A stretch of 64,000 nt of DNA from Streptomyces aculeolatus (GTDB lineage Bacteria > Actinomycetota > Actinomycetes > Streptomycetales > Streptomycetaceae), in NCBI RefSeq assembly GCF_020400605.1, contig NZ_JAINRD010000006.1, positions 248,001-312,000 on the forward strand, in the 5' to 3' direction. Made by a program: the position numbers and the translations under genes. The notes beneath the pieces were generated by a model. That model worked only from the letters and a program-made list of their open reading frames with translations, was not told the DNA's origin and ran no database searches. Below, one piece after another: positions 16,424 through 23,782 of this stretch; the first letter of the stretch is position 1, and each line of letters begins with the position of its first letter.

Positions 16424-17416
16424 GTGAGGATCTTCGGCAGAACACGGCATCGGCCCTCCGCCTCGTGGCGGCAGGCGACCGACCGCGCGTTCACGTTGAT
16501 CGGCGACGGCCGGTACGACGACGCGGGCGCGCTGCTCACCCGTGCCGCGGGCCTGGAGCCCTGGCTGTCGGAGTCGTGGTTCAACCTTGCGCTGCTGCAC
16601 AAGTTCCGGCACGACTGGGAGCAGGCGCGCGCCGCGGGGCTGCGGGCCGTCGCCCTGCTCGACCGCGAGACGGGCGCGCCCGACTGGTGGAACGTCGGCA
16701 TCGCCGCCACCGCGCTGCAGGACTGGCCGCTGGCGCGGCGGGCCTGGCAGGCGTACGGGCTGCGCGTGCCCGGCGGCGCCGCGCACCAGGGGGCGGCCGA
16801 GCCGCCGGAGGACATGGAGCTGGGCAGCGCCGCCGTGCGGCTGTCGCCGGAGGGTGAGGCGGAGGTCGTCTGGGGCCGCCGGCTGGACCCGGCGCGGATC
16901 GAGGTGCAGAGCATCCCGCTGCCGTCGTCGGGGCGGCGCTGGGGCGAGGTCGTGCTGCACGACGGGGTGCCGCACGGCGAGCGGGCCACCCTGGCGGGGC
17001 CCTCGTACCCGGTCTTCGACGAGATAGAGCTGTGGGCGCCGTCGCCGGTGCCGACGTGGGTGGTGCTGCTGGAGGCGGCCACCGAGGCGGACCGGGACGC
17101 CGTCGAGCTGCTGGCGGCCGAGGCGGGGTACGCGGCCGAGGACTGGTCGTCGTCGGTGCGGCTGCTCTGCCGCACCTGCTCGGAGAGCTGCATGCCCAGC
17201 GCCGAGGGCTCGCTGCAGGCGACCCTCGACCCGCACGACCACAGCGAGCCCGGCCAGCCCGGGCCGCTGGTGCACCGCACCGAGGACGGGCTGTGGGTGC
17301 CGGAGCGGGAGTGCGGGATAGCCGCGCCCGCGTCGCTGGTGCGCGGGCTGCTGGAGAGCTGGGCCGCGGACAGCCCGGACACCCGGGACTGGCGGGATCT
17401 GGAGGAAGTCGTCTGA
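16424..17416 (+). CDS. Tetratricopeptide-repeat protein
   Basis: 330-aa cytoplasmic protein. Residues 20-110 form TPR-like helices (ATDRAFTLIGDGRYDDAGAL, ESWFNLALLHKFRHDWEQAR, NVGIAATALQDWPLARRAW). The rest is an actinobacterial domain with a cysteine cluster LLCRTCSESCMPSAEG near residue 250 and an H-rich DPHDHSE segment, which could bind metal. No enzyme motif seen. Start GTG 16424 (VRIFGRTRHRPSASWRQATD) has CAGGA just upstream. It sits between the HD pair and def, same strand. Function unknown. Confidence 0.75.
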   Translation: MRIFGRTRHRPSASWRQATDRAFTLIGDGRYDDAGALLTRAAGLEPWLSESWFNLALLHKFRHDWEQARAAGLRAVALLDRETGAPDWWNVGIAATALQDWPLARRAWQAYGLRVPGGAAHQGAAEPPEDMELGSAAVRLSPEGEAEVVWGRRLDPARIEVQSIPLPSSGRRWGEVVLHDGVPHGERATLAGPSYPVFDEIELWAPSPVPTWVVLLEAATEADRDAVELLAAEAGYAAEDWSSSVRLLCRTCSESCMPSAEGSLQATLDPHDHSEPGQPGPLVHRTEDGLWVPERECGIAAPASLVRGLLESWAADSPDTRDWRDLEEVV

Positions 17417-17499
17417 GGCTGTCGGAACCTGGCCGTACCCTGGACTCCGGTCTTACATGAAGCTCATGCGGGCGGGAACCAGGAAGGCGTACGGCGAGG

Positions 17500-18147
17500 A
17501 TGACTCAGCAGGCGGAGCAGCAGCAGGCGGGGCGGGAAGCGGAGTCGCCGGACGTGTTCCTCGACGACGTGACGGACGCGGAGGCGCGTGAGCAGGCGGC
17601 CCGCGAGCGGGGCACGGCCAGGGCGATCACGGTGGTGGGCAATCCGGTGCTGCACCGCGAGTGCCAGGACGTGACGGAGTTCGACGACGGGCTGCGCAAG
17701 CTCGTGGACGACATGTTCGCCAGCCAGCGGGCGGCGGAGGGCGTGGGCCTCGCGGCCAACCAGATCGGCGTCGACCTGAAGGTCTTCGTCTACGACTGCC
17801 CGGACGACGACGGCGTACGGCACGTGGGGGCCGTGTGCAACCCCGTCCTGGAGGAACTGCCCGCCGACCGCCGCCAGCTCGACGACGGCAACGAGGGGTG
17901 CCTCTCCGTCCCCGGCGCGTACATGTCGCTGGCCCGCCCGGACTTCGCGGTGGTGAGCGGCCGGGACCTCGACGGCAACCCGGTCCGCGTGCAGGGCACG
18001 GGCTACTTCGCCCGCTGCCTGCAGCACGAGACGGACCACCTCTACGGGCGGCTCTACATCGACCGGCTCTCCAAGCGCGAACGCAAGGACGTCATGCAGC
18101 AGATGGCGGAGAACACCCCGCGGTACGAGACCGTCCCGAACGACTGA
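17500..18147 (+). CDS. def: Peptide deformylase
   Basis: Removes the formyl group from the N-terminal Met of new proteins. 215 aa with all three motifs: [10 protein letters not shown] (81-90), EGCLS (132-136, metal Cys) and HETDH (176-180, two metal His plus catalytic Glu). Compared with E. coli Def it has a charged N-terminal extension of about 40 residues, usual in Streptomyces copies. ATG 17500. A hairpin terminator follows at 18200. Metal is probably Fe or Zn. Confidence 0.95.
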   Translation: MTQQAEQQQAGREAESPDVFLDDVTDAEAREQAARERGTARAITVVGNPVLHRECQDVTEFDDGLRKLVDDMFASQRAAEGVGLAANQIGVDLKVFVYDCPDDDGVRHVGAVCNPVLEELPADRRQLDDGNEGCLSVPGAYMSLARPDFAVVSGRDLDGNPVRVQGTGYFARCLQHETDHLYGRLYIDRLSKRERKDVMQQMAENTPRYETVPND

Positions 18148-18199
18148 CGCCCGCCGGCCTGCGGGGACGGCCGCCAGATCCGCCCCGGCAGGCGCCGTG

Positions 18200-18222
18200 A
18201 CCGCCGCCTCTTGCGCGGCGGT
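18200..18222 (+). terminator. Hairpin after def
   Basis: ACCGCCGC (18200-18207) pairs with GCGGCGGT (18215-18222) across a 7-base loop, 52 bases after the def stop. It is followed by the dre-like palindrome and the M15 promoter. Confidence 0.6.
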
Positions 18223-18228
18223 TACGGC

Positions 18229-18244
18229 AGTGGTCGAGACCACT
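18229..18244. promoter_or_regulatory. dre-like palindrome (DasR operator candidate)
   Basis: AGTGGTCGAGACCACT is a 16-bp palindrome (one base on each side extends it) that matches the DasR consensus A(G/C)TGGTCTAGACCA(G/C)T at 15 of 16 positions. It ends 17 bases before the -35 box of the M15 peptidase promoter. The 2-base centre cannot form a transcript loop, which favours an operator over a terminator. Confidence 0.6.
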
Positions 18245-18261
18245 GGCACCCCGGCGGCGCG

Positions 18262-18290
18262 TTGACCGCGCGCCCTGCGCACGCGAGGCT
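18262..18290 (+). promoter_or_regulatory. Promoter of M15 peptidase gene
   Basis: TTGACC (18262-18267), a 17-base spacer, then GAGGCT (18285-18290). It gives a leader of about 27 bases containing GGAGG before the ATG at 18324. Confidence 0.6.
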
Positions 18291-18323
18291 CGGAGCCCCC
18301 CATTCGTACGGCACGGAGGTCCG

Positions 18324-19058
18324 ATGCTCAGACGTACGGTCAGACTCATCCTCAGCATTGTCATGATCGCGGCGGCAGGTGTCGTCGGTACGGTCGCGAC
18401 CGCCGGATCCGCGCAGGCGGACTCGTGCTACACGTGGAACCGGACGCTCAAGGAAGGCATGTCCGGCTCCGACGTCACCCAGCTGCAGATCCGGGTGGCG
18501 GGGCACGTGACGTCCGGCGAGATCCTCGCCGTCGACGGCAACTTCGGCCCGCGCACCAAGGCCGCGGTCGCCAAGTTCCAGAGCGCGTACGGGCTCGCCT
18601 CGGACGGCGTCGCGGGCACCAACACGTTCAACAAGATCTACAGCCTCCAGGACGCCGACTGCACTCCGGCTCACTTCACCTACGCCGAGCTGAACAAGTG
18701 CAACTCCACCTGGGGCGGCGGCGCGGTATCCGCGGCGACAGCCAAGGAGAACGCCAAGCGCACCATGTGGAAGCTGGAGGCGATGCGGCACGCCCTCGGT
18801 GACGTCCCGATCAACATCAGCAGCGGCTTCCGCTCCGTCTCGTGCAACAACGCGGTCGGCGGCGCCTCGAACAGCCAGCATCTGTACGGCACAGCGGCCG
18901 ACCTCGTCGGCTCCCCGTCGTTCTGCCGGCTGGCCCAGCAGGCGCGGACCCACGGCTTCGGCGGGATCCTCGGTCCCGGCTACCCGGGTCACAACGACCA
19001 CACGCACGTGGACGGCCGCAGTTCCCGCTACTGGTCCGCTCCCTCCTGCGGCATCTGA
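18324..19058 (+). CDS. Secreted M15 D-Ala-D-Ala carboxypeptidase with peptidoglycan-binding domain
   Basis: 244-aa exported cell-wall hydrolase. Residues 1-32 are a Sec signal peptide (RRTVRLILSIVMIAAAGVVG, cut after AQA). Residues 45-110 are a PG_binding_1 domain (LKEGMSGSDVTQLQIRVAGH, DGNFGPRTKAAVAKFQ). The C-terminal M15A domain has SGFRS, SQHLYGTAADLVG and HNDHTHVDGR, giving the zinc ligands H..D..H, as in the Streptomyces albus G zinc carboxypeptidase. It trims D-Ala from stem peptides. Cys pairs fit extracytoplasmic disulfides. A dre-like operator lies upstream, linking it to GlcNAc signalling. Confidence 0.9.
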   Translation: MLRRTVRLILSIVMIAAAGVVGTVATAGSAQADSCYTWNRTLKEGMSGSDVTQLQIRVAGHVTSGEILAVDGNFGPRTKAAVAKFQSAYGLASDGVAGTNTFNKIYSLQDADCTPAHFTYAELNKCNSTWGGGAVSAATAKENAKRTMWKLEAMRHALGDVPINISSGFRSVSCNNAVGGASNSQHLYGTAADLVGSPSFCRLAQQARTHGFGGILGPGYPGHNDHTHVDGRSSRYWSAPSCGI

Positions 19059-19181
19059 CCACGGGAGAACGCAGCACCGCAGCACCGCGGCAACGGCGCC
19101 GCAGCAGCACGCGGTCGCCGGCCGGACCCGCCCTCCGCGGCGGGTCCGGCCGGCGCCGGTGCGCCGGCGGCCGCCGCCGGC

Positions 19182-20201
19182 TCAGAACTCGTCGTCGAAC
19201 GCGACCGAACCCTCCACCGCCACCTGGTACGCGGACGGGCGGCGCTCGAAGAAGTTCGTCAGCTCCTGCACGTCCTGCAACTCCATGAACGCGAACGGGT
19301 TCTGCGACCCGTACACCGGCGCGAAGCCCAGCCGGACGAGCCGCTGGTCGGCCACGCACTCCAGATACGCGCGCATCGAGTCGGTGTTCATCCCCGGCAG
19401 GCCCTCCCCGCACAGGTCCCGCGCGAACTGCAGCTCCGCGCGCACCGCCTCGTCGAGCATGTCGCGCACCTGCCGCCCCAGTTCCTCGTCGAAGAGGTCC
19501 GGCTCCTCCTCGCGGACCGTGTCGACCACGGAGAACGCGAAGTCCATGTGCATGCTCTCGTCGCGGAACACCCAGTTCGTGCCGGTCGCGAGCCCGTGCA
19601 GCAGGCCGCGCGAGCGCAGCCAGTAGACGTAGGCGAACGCGCCGTAGAAGAACAGGCCCTCGATGCAGGCCGCGAAGCAGATGAGGTTGAGCAGGAAGCG
19701 GCGGCGGTCCTCCCTGGTCTCCAACTGCTCGATGTTCTCCACGGAGTCCATCCAGCGGAAGCAGAACTGCGCCTTCTCGCGGATCGACGGGATGTTCTCC
19801 ACGGCGGCGAACGCCGCGGCCCGCTCGTCCGGGTCGGGGAGGTAGGTGTCGAGCAGCGTCAGATAGAACTGGACGTGCACGGCCTCCTCGAAGAGCTGGC
19901 GGGAGAGGTAGAGGCGGGCCTCCGGCGAGTTGATGTGCTTGTAGAGCGTGAGCACCAGGTTGTTCGCCACGATCGAGTCGCCGGTGGCGAAGAACGCCAC
20001 CAGCCGGCCGATGAGGTGCTGTTCGCCCGGCGACAGCTTGGCGAGGTCGGAGACGTCGGAGTGGAGGTCGACCTCCTCGACGGTCCAGGTGTTCTTGATG
20101 GCGTCCCGGTAGCGCTCGTAGAAGTCCGGGTAGCGCATGGGGCGCAGGGTCAGCTCGAAGCCGGGGTCCAGCAGGTTCCTGGCGTCGGTGGCGGTGGTCA
20201 C
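19182..20201 (-). CDS. nrdB: Ribonucleotide reductase class Ia, beta subunit
   Basis: 339-aa radical-generating subunit. Diiron ligands and radical Tyr are all visible: Asp in FFATGDSIVANN, Glu and His in FEEAVHVQFY with the Tyr four residues after the His (E. coli Tyr122 position), Glu in CIEGLFFYGAF, and Glu and His in FRDESMHMDF. So this is a normal tyrosyl-radical Fe enzyme, not a Tyr-less form. GTG 20201 overlaps the nrdA stop by 4 bases. Downstream is a convergent M15 gene, so the nrdS regulator found third in the S. coelicolor operon is absent here. Confidence 0.94.
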   Translation of the reverse strand: MTTATDARNLLDPGFELTLRPMRYPDFYERYRDAIKNTWTVEEVDLHSDVSDLAKLSPGEQHLIGRLVAFFATGDSIVANNLVLTLYKHINSPEARLYLSRQLFEEAVHVQFYLTLLDTYLPDPDERAAAFAAVENIPSIREKAQFCFRWMDSVENIEQLETREDRRRFLLNLICFAACIEGLFFYGAFAYVYWLRSRGLLHGLATGTNWVFRDESMHMDFAFSVVDTVREEEPDLFDEELGRQVRDMLDEAVRAELQFARDLCGEGLPGMNTDSMRAYLECVADQRLVRLGFAPVYGSQNPFAFMELQDVQELTNFFERRPSAYQVAVEGSVAFDDEF

Positions 20202-22633
20202 TGGCAGGCCTCGCAGGTCTCGGGGTTCTCCAGGGAGCAGGCGACGGCGTCGTCGGCGTGCGGCTGCTGGACGGGCAGGGGTGCGGGGGCGGCGTCCGCG
20301 GCGGCGCCGGCGGGCGCGGCGCCGCGGGCCGAGCGGGCGATCCGGGTGGCGGGGCGCGAGCGCAGGTAGTACGTCGTCTTCAGCCCGGACTTCCAGGCGT
20401 ACGCGTACATCGAGCTGAGCTTGCCGATGGTCGGCGCGGCCATGAAGAGGTTGAGCGACTGGGCCTGGTCGAGGTACGGCGTACGGGCCGCGGCCATGTC
20501 GATCAGCGCGCGCTGCGGCAGCTCCCACGCCGTCCGGTAGCGCGCCCGGACCTCCTCGGGGATCCAGGTCAGCTCCTGTACGGACCCGTCGTGCTCGCGC
20601 AGCGCCTCGCGGGTCTGCGCGTCCCACACCCCGAGCGCCTTCAGCTCGGCCACCAGGTAGGAGTTGACCTGGAGGAACTCGCCGCTGAGCGTCTCGCGCT
20701 TGAACAGGTTGGAGACCTGCGGCTCGATGCACTCGTAGACGCCGGCGATGGAGGCGATCGTCGCCGTCGGCGCGATGGCCAGCAGCAGCGAGTTGCGCAG
20801 GCCGGTCGCGCCGATCCGGGCGCGCAGGGCGGTCCAGCGCTCCGGCCAGGCCACGTCCGCGTCGGGGTAGTGGTCGGGGTGCAGCACGCCGCGGGCGGCG
20901 CGGGTGCGGGACCAGGCCGGGTGCGCGCCGTGCCGCTCGGCGAGGTCGGCGGAGGCGGCGTACGCGGCGAGCATGATGCGCTCGGCGATACGGGTGGACA
21001 GCGCCCTGGCCTCACGGGAGTCGAAGGGCAGCCGCAGCCGGAAGAAGACGTCCTGGAGCCCCATCACGCCCAGGCCCACGGGCCGCCAGCGGGAGTTGGA
21101 CGCGGCGGCCTGCTGGGTGGGGTAGAAGTTGATGTCCACGACGCGGTCGAGGAAGGTCACGGCGGTACGGACCGTGGCATCCAGCTTCTCCCAGTCCATC
21201 GCCTCCTCCCAGCCGCCGGCGGTGTCGCCCAGGTGGGCCGCGAGGTTGACCGAGCCCAGGTTGCACACTGCGGTCTCGCCGTCGTCCGAGACCTCCAGGA
21301 TCTCGGTGCACAGGTTCGAGGAGTGCACGACGGCGCCGGGCTCCGCGGTCTGGTTGGCGGTGCGGTTGGCGGCGTCCTTGAAGGTCATCCAGCCGTTGCC
21401 GGTCTGGGCGAGGGTGCGCATCATCCGGCCGTACAACTGCCGTGCGGGGACCTGCTTGACGTACCGCCCCTCGGCCTCCGCGCGCGCGTACGCCTCGTCG
21501 AACCCGGCGCCGTACAGGTCGGTCAGCTCGGGCACGTCCGCGGGCGAGAACAGCGACCAGGGGCCGTCGGCCTCGACGCGGCGCATGAACTCGTCCGGGA
21601 TCCAGTGCGCGAGGTTGAGGTTGTGGGTGCGGCGGGCCTCCTCGCCGGTGTTGTCGCGCAGCTCCAGGAACTCCTCGACGTCGGCGTGCCAGGGCTCCAG
21701 GTAGACGCAGGCGGCGCCCTTGCGCTTGCCGCCCTGGTTCACGGCGGCGACGGAGGCGTCCAGGGTGCGCAGGAACGGGACGATGCCGTTGGAGTGGCCG
21801 TTGGTGCCGCGGATCAGCGAGCCGCGGGAGCGGACGCGGGTGAACGGGATGCCGATGCCGCCGGAGTGCTTGGAGAGCCGGGCGACCTGGTGGTAGCGCT
21901 CGTAGATCGAGTCCAGCTCGTCGAGCGGGGAGTCGAGCAGGTAGCAGGACGACATCTGCGGGTGGCGGGTGCCGGAGTTGAAGAGCGTGGGGGAGGAGGG
22001 CAGGTAGCCGAGGCGGCTCATCAGCCCGTACAGCTCGGCGACTTCGGCGAGGGCCGCGTCGGACTCGTCTGCCGCCAGCCCGCAGGCGACGCGCAGGAAG
22101 AAGTGCTGGGCGGTCTCGATGACGGCGCGCTCGGTGGGGTGGCGCAGCAGGTAGCGGGTGTGGACCGTGCGCAGGCCGAAGTAGCCGAACAGGTCGTCGC
22201 GGCCGTCGGCGGCGGCCCCGGCCGCCAGGGCGTCGAGGCGGGCGGCGTGCCGGCGGACGAAGGCCGCGGTGGCGTCGGCGACGAGGCCTTCGCGGTGGCC
22301 CACGGCGATCGAGCCGGAGAAGCTCGTGGCGCCCTGGCCCGCGGCCTCCTCGGCGACGGCCCGGGTCAGCAGCCGGGCGGCCAGCCGCGAGTACTCCGGC
22401 TCCTCCGCGATCAGCGCCGCCGCGGCCTCGGTGGCCAGCTCGCGCAACTCCGCCTCGCCGGAGCCCGGGTGCCGCCCCCGCAGGGCGCCCGCCGCGACCC
22501 GGGCCGGGTCGGTGGCGGGCAGGTCGGCGGTCAGCTCGGCGAGGGTGCGGGTGAGTGCGGCGGCCGGGCCGTCGCCGGCCCGGGGGGTGGCTGAGGCGGG
22601 CTCCGCAAGTGCGGCCGGTGGTGCGATCGTCAA
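20198..22633 (-). CDS. nrdA: Ribonucleotide reductase class Ia, alpha subunit
   Basis: 811-aa catalytic subunit converting ribonucleoside diphosphates to deoxy forms. It has an N-terminal ATP-cone-like stretch (about 25-110), the active-site Cys strand MSSCYLLDSP, the NLCTEI motif holding the second redox Cys and radical Glu, FLDRVVDINFYPTQQA, LAIAPTATIASIAGV, and the C-terminal shuttle pair CEAC. The Tyr pair is in KTTYYLRSR. The only good start is TTG 22633 (LTIAPPAALAEP), preceded by GGGAGAGCAGGA. Expression is controlled by the cobalamin riboswitch upstream. Operon with nrdB. Confidence 0.94.
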   Translation of the reverse strand: MTIAPPAALAEPASATPRAGDGPAAALTRTLAELTADLPATDPARVAAGALRGRHPGSGEAELRELATEAAAALIAEEPEYSRLAARLLTRAVAEEAAGQGATSFSGSIAVGHREGLVADATAAFVRRHAARLDALAAGAAADGRDDLFGYFGLRTVHTRYLLRHPTERAVIETAQHFFLRVACGLAADESDAALAEVAELYGLMSRLGYLPSSPTLFNSGTRHPQMSSCYLLDSPLDELDSIYERYHQVARLSKHSGGIGIPFTRVRSRGSLIRGTNGHSNGIVPFLRTLDASVAAVNQGGKRKGAACVYLEPWHADVEEFLELRDNTGEEARRTHNLNLAHWIPDEFMRRVEADGPWSLFSPADVPELTDLYGAGFDEAYARAEAEGRYVKQVPARQLYGRMMRTLAQTGNGWMTFKDAANRTANQTAEPGAVVHSSNLCTEILEVSDDGETAVCNLGSVNLAAHLGDTAGGWEEAMDWEKLDATVRTAVTFLDRVVDINFYPTQQAAASNSRWRPVGLGVMGLQDVFFRLRLPFDSREARALSTRIAERIMLAAYAASADLAERHGAHPAWSRTRAARGVLHPDHYPDADVAWPERWTALRARIGATGLRNSLLLAIAPTATIASIAGVYECIEPQVSNLFKRETLSGEFLQVNSYLVAELKALGVWDAQTREALREHDGSVQELTWIPEEVRARYRTAWELPQRALIDMAAARTPYLDQAQSLNLFMAAPTIGKLSSMYAYAWKSGLKTTYYLRSRPATRIARSARGAAPAGAAADAAPAPLPVQQPHADDAVACSLENPETCEACQ

Positions 22634-22774
22634 GGTCCTGCTCTCCCTCGCTCGGCGGGGCCGCGCGGGAGAGGCTGCGGTACGGGCGCACGCGGGGTCC
22701 CCACGGCGCGCAGGGCGCGCCGCCGAGGCGGAGCCGCTTGCGTCCGTGAGCCCAATCCGCGAGACCCGGACGTC

Positions 22775-22915
22775 ATCGATCGCTGCCGGAGGTGTTCGGG
22801 CTCACGACGTACGGGCACACCGGCGCACGCGGCAGGCATGGCAGCACATCGCTTACCGTTGCGGGACAGCTCCGGACTTCCACCGGATTCCCCTGCGTCG
22901 GCAGCTTGGACGAGC
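22775..22915 (-). ncRNA. Adenosylcobalamin (B12) riboswitch of nrdAB
   Basis: The minus strand has the conserved cobalamin aptamer core: GGGGAATCCGGTGGAAGTCC, then GCTGTCCCGCAACGGTAAG (22852-22870), and near the 3' end ACACCTCCGGC. A closing helix is visible: GCTGCCG (22899-22905) pairs with CGGCAGC (22782-22788). Streptomyces nrdAB operons are switched off by coenzyme B12 in this way when the B12-dependent class II reductase can work. About 140 bases between the aptamer and the nrdA start (22634-22774) hold further GC-rich inverted repeats, such as CGTCCG/CGGACG (22741-22772), for the expression platform. Confidence 0.9.
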
Positions 22916-22965
22916 ATACATCTAGTGGCCCGCCAAGGAACCACCCCTATATGTTGTGTCGCCCC

Positions 22966-23484
22966 TCAGAGGTCCGCGACGAAGGCCCACAGCGGCAGAT
23001 CGGGCAGCGGGAACCAGTCGCGGTCGGGAGTGCGGACGAACCCCAGCCGCCCGTACAGCCGGTGGGCCGTGGCCATCTCCGGGGTGCTGGACAGCACCAT
23101 CCGCTGCGCGCCCAGCCCGCGGGCGCGGTCCAGACAGGCCCGTACGAGCGCCTCGCCCACGCCCCGGCCGCGCGCCTCCCGGGCCACCGCCAGCATCCGG
23201 AACTCGCCCTCCCCGGGCCCGCTCAGCTCCGCGAACGGCGACCCGGCCGTCACGAACGTCACGGCGCCGAGCACCCGCCCGCCGTCCGTCCGGCCGTCCC
23301 CGTCGACCGCGACCAGCACCTCCGTGCGCTCCGCCGCCGCCCGGCCGCCCGCGTCGCGCAGCTCGTGCACGTACTCGTCGTCCTCGCCGAACGTCAGCAG
23401 CCCGTCCGCCAGATACGCCTCGGCGACCAGGTCGCCCGCCCGCTCGTGCTCCTCCGGCCGCACCGGCCGCACCGTGAAGTCCAT
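22966..23484 (-). CDS. GNAT-family N-acetyltransferase
   Basis: 172-aa acetyl-CoA-dependent transferase. The acetyl-CoA site is the R/Q-x-x-G-x-G/A pattern in EARGRGVGEALVRACLDRARG, after the beta-bulge strand EGEFRMLAVA, and the C-terminal RLYGRLGFVRTPDRDWFP is the usual GNAT end. Substrate unknown. ATG 23484. It sits between the riboswitch region and the ybdD-cstA operon, all leftward, with a strong hairpin (23513) separating it from ybdD, so it is probably transcribed on its own. Confidence 0.88.
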   Translation of the reverse strand: MDFTVRPVRPEEHERAGDLVAEAYLADGLLTFGEDDEYVHELRDAGGRAAAERTEVLVAVDGDGRTDGGRVLGAVTFVTAGSPFAELSGPGEGEFRMLAVAREARGRGVGEALVRACLDRARGLGAQRMVLSSTPEMATAHRLYGRLGFVRTPDRDWFPLPDLPLWAFVADL

Positions 23485-23512
23485 CCCCCGAGTGTGCCCT
23501 GCCCCACCGACA

Positions 23513-23551
23513 ACGGGCCGCCGCCCCCGGAAGCCGGGGACGGCGGCCCGT
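23513..23551 (-). terminator. Terminator after cstA-ybdD
   Basis: ACGGGCCGCCG (23513-23523) pairs perfectly with CGGCGGCCCGT (23541-23551). A second inner helix, CCCCGG with CCGGGG, leaves the loop AAG. Located 27 bases after the ybdD stop. Confidence 0.75.
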
Positions 23552-23578
23552 ACGCCTGCGGCATCCGCCGCACCGCGC

Positions 23579-23782
23579 TCAGCAGCAGCGGAAGCCCTTG
23601 CGCGGGTCGTCGCCCGCGTCCATGCGCATCCGCTCGAACTCGCGCCGGGTGGGCGCCTGGGCCTCGGGGTCGTGCGTGCGCAGGTGCTCGACGTAGCGCT
23701 CGTACGCCGTGTCGCCGATCACCTCGCGGACGTACCACCAGACCTTGCGCCCGGCCGCCGCCAGCGACGCCGCCCCCGTCAC
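23579..23782 (-). CDS. ybdD: YbdD/YjiX family protein (DUF466)
   Basis: 67-aa cytoplasmic protein; motif VWWYVREVIGDTAYERYVEH then RREFERMRMDAGDDPRKGFRCC, the family's C-terminal arginine and cysteine end. YbdD/YjiX proteins are needed for pyruvate uptake by CstA or BtsT carriers. GTG 23782 overlaps the cstA stop as GTGA. The gene is too short to appear as its own long frame and could be missed, but the overlap and motif make it certain enough. Confidence 0.88.
   Translation of the reverse strand: MTGAASLAAAGRKVWWYVREVIGDTAYERYVEHLRTHDPEAQAPTRREFERMRMDAGDDPRKGFRCC

Noticed and set aside
17424..17452. A possible SigR promoter (GGAAC...) before def
   Set aside because: The spacing to the next GTC/GTT is 20 bases or more and the -35 is GGAAC, so the consensus is not met.
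18148..18323. A cyclic di-AMP (ydaO) riboswitch before the M15 peptidase, as found at many Streptomyces wall-hydrolase genes
   Set aside because: None of the ydaO core motifs are visible; the region is explained by a terminator, a dre-like palindrome and a simple promoter.
20258..22594. A 778-codon rightward frame opposite nrdA
   Set aside because: The nrdA reading has all catalytic motifs; this one is an antisense shadow.
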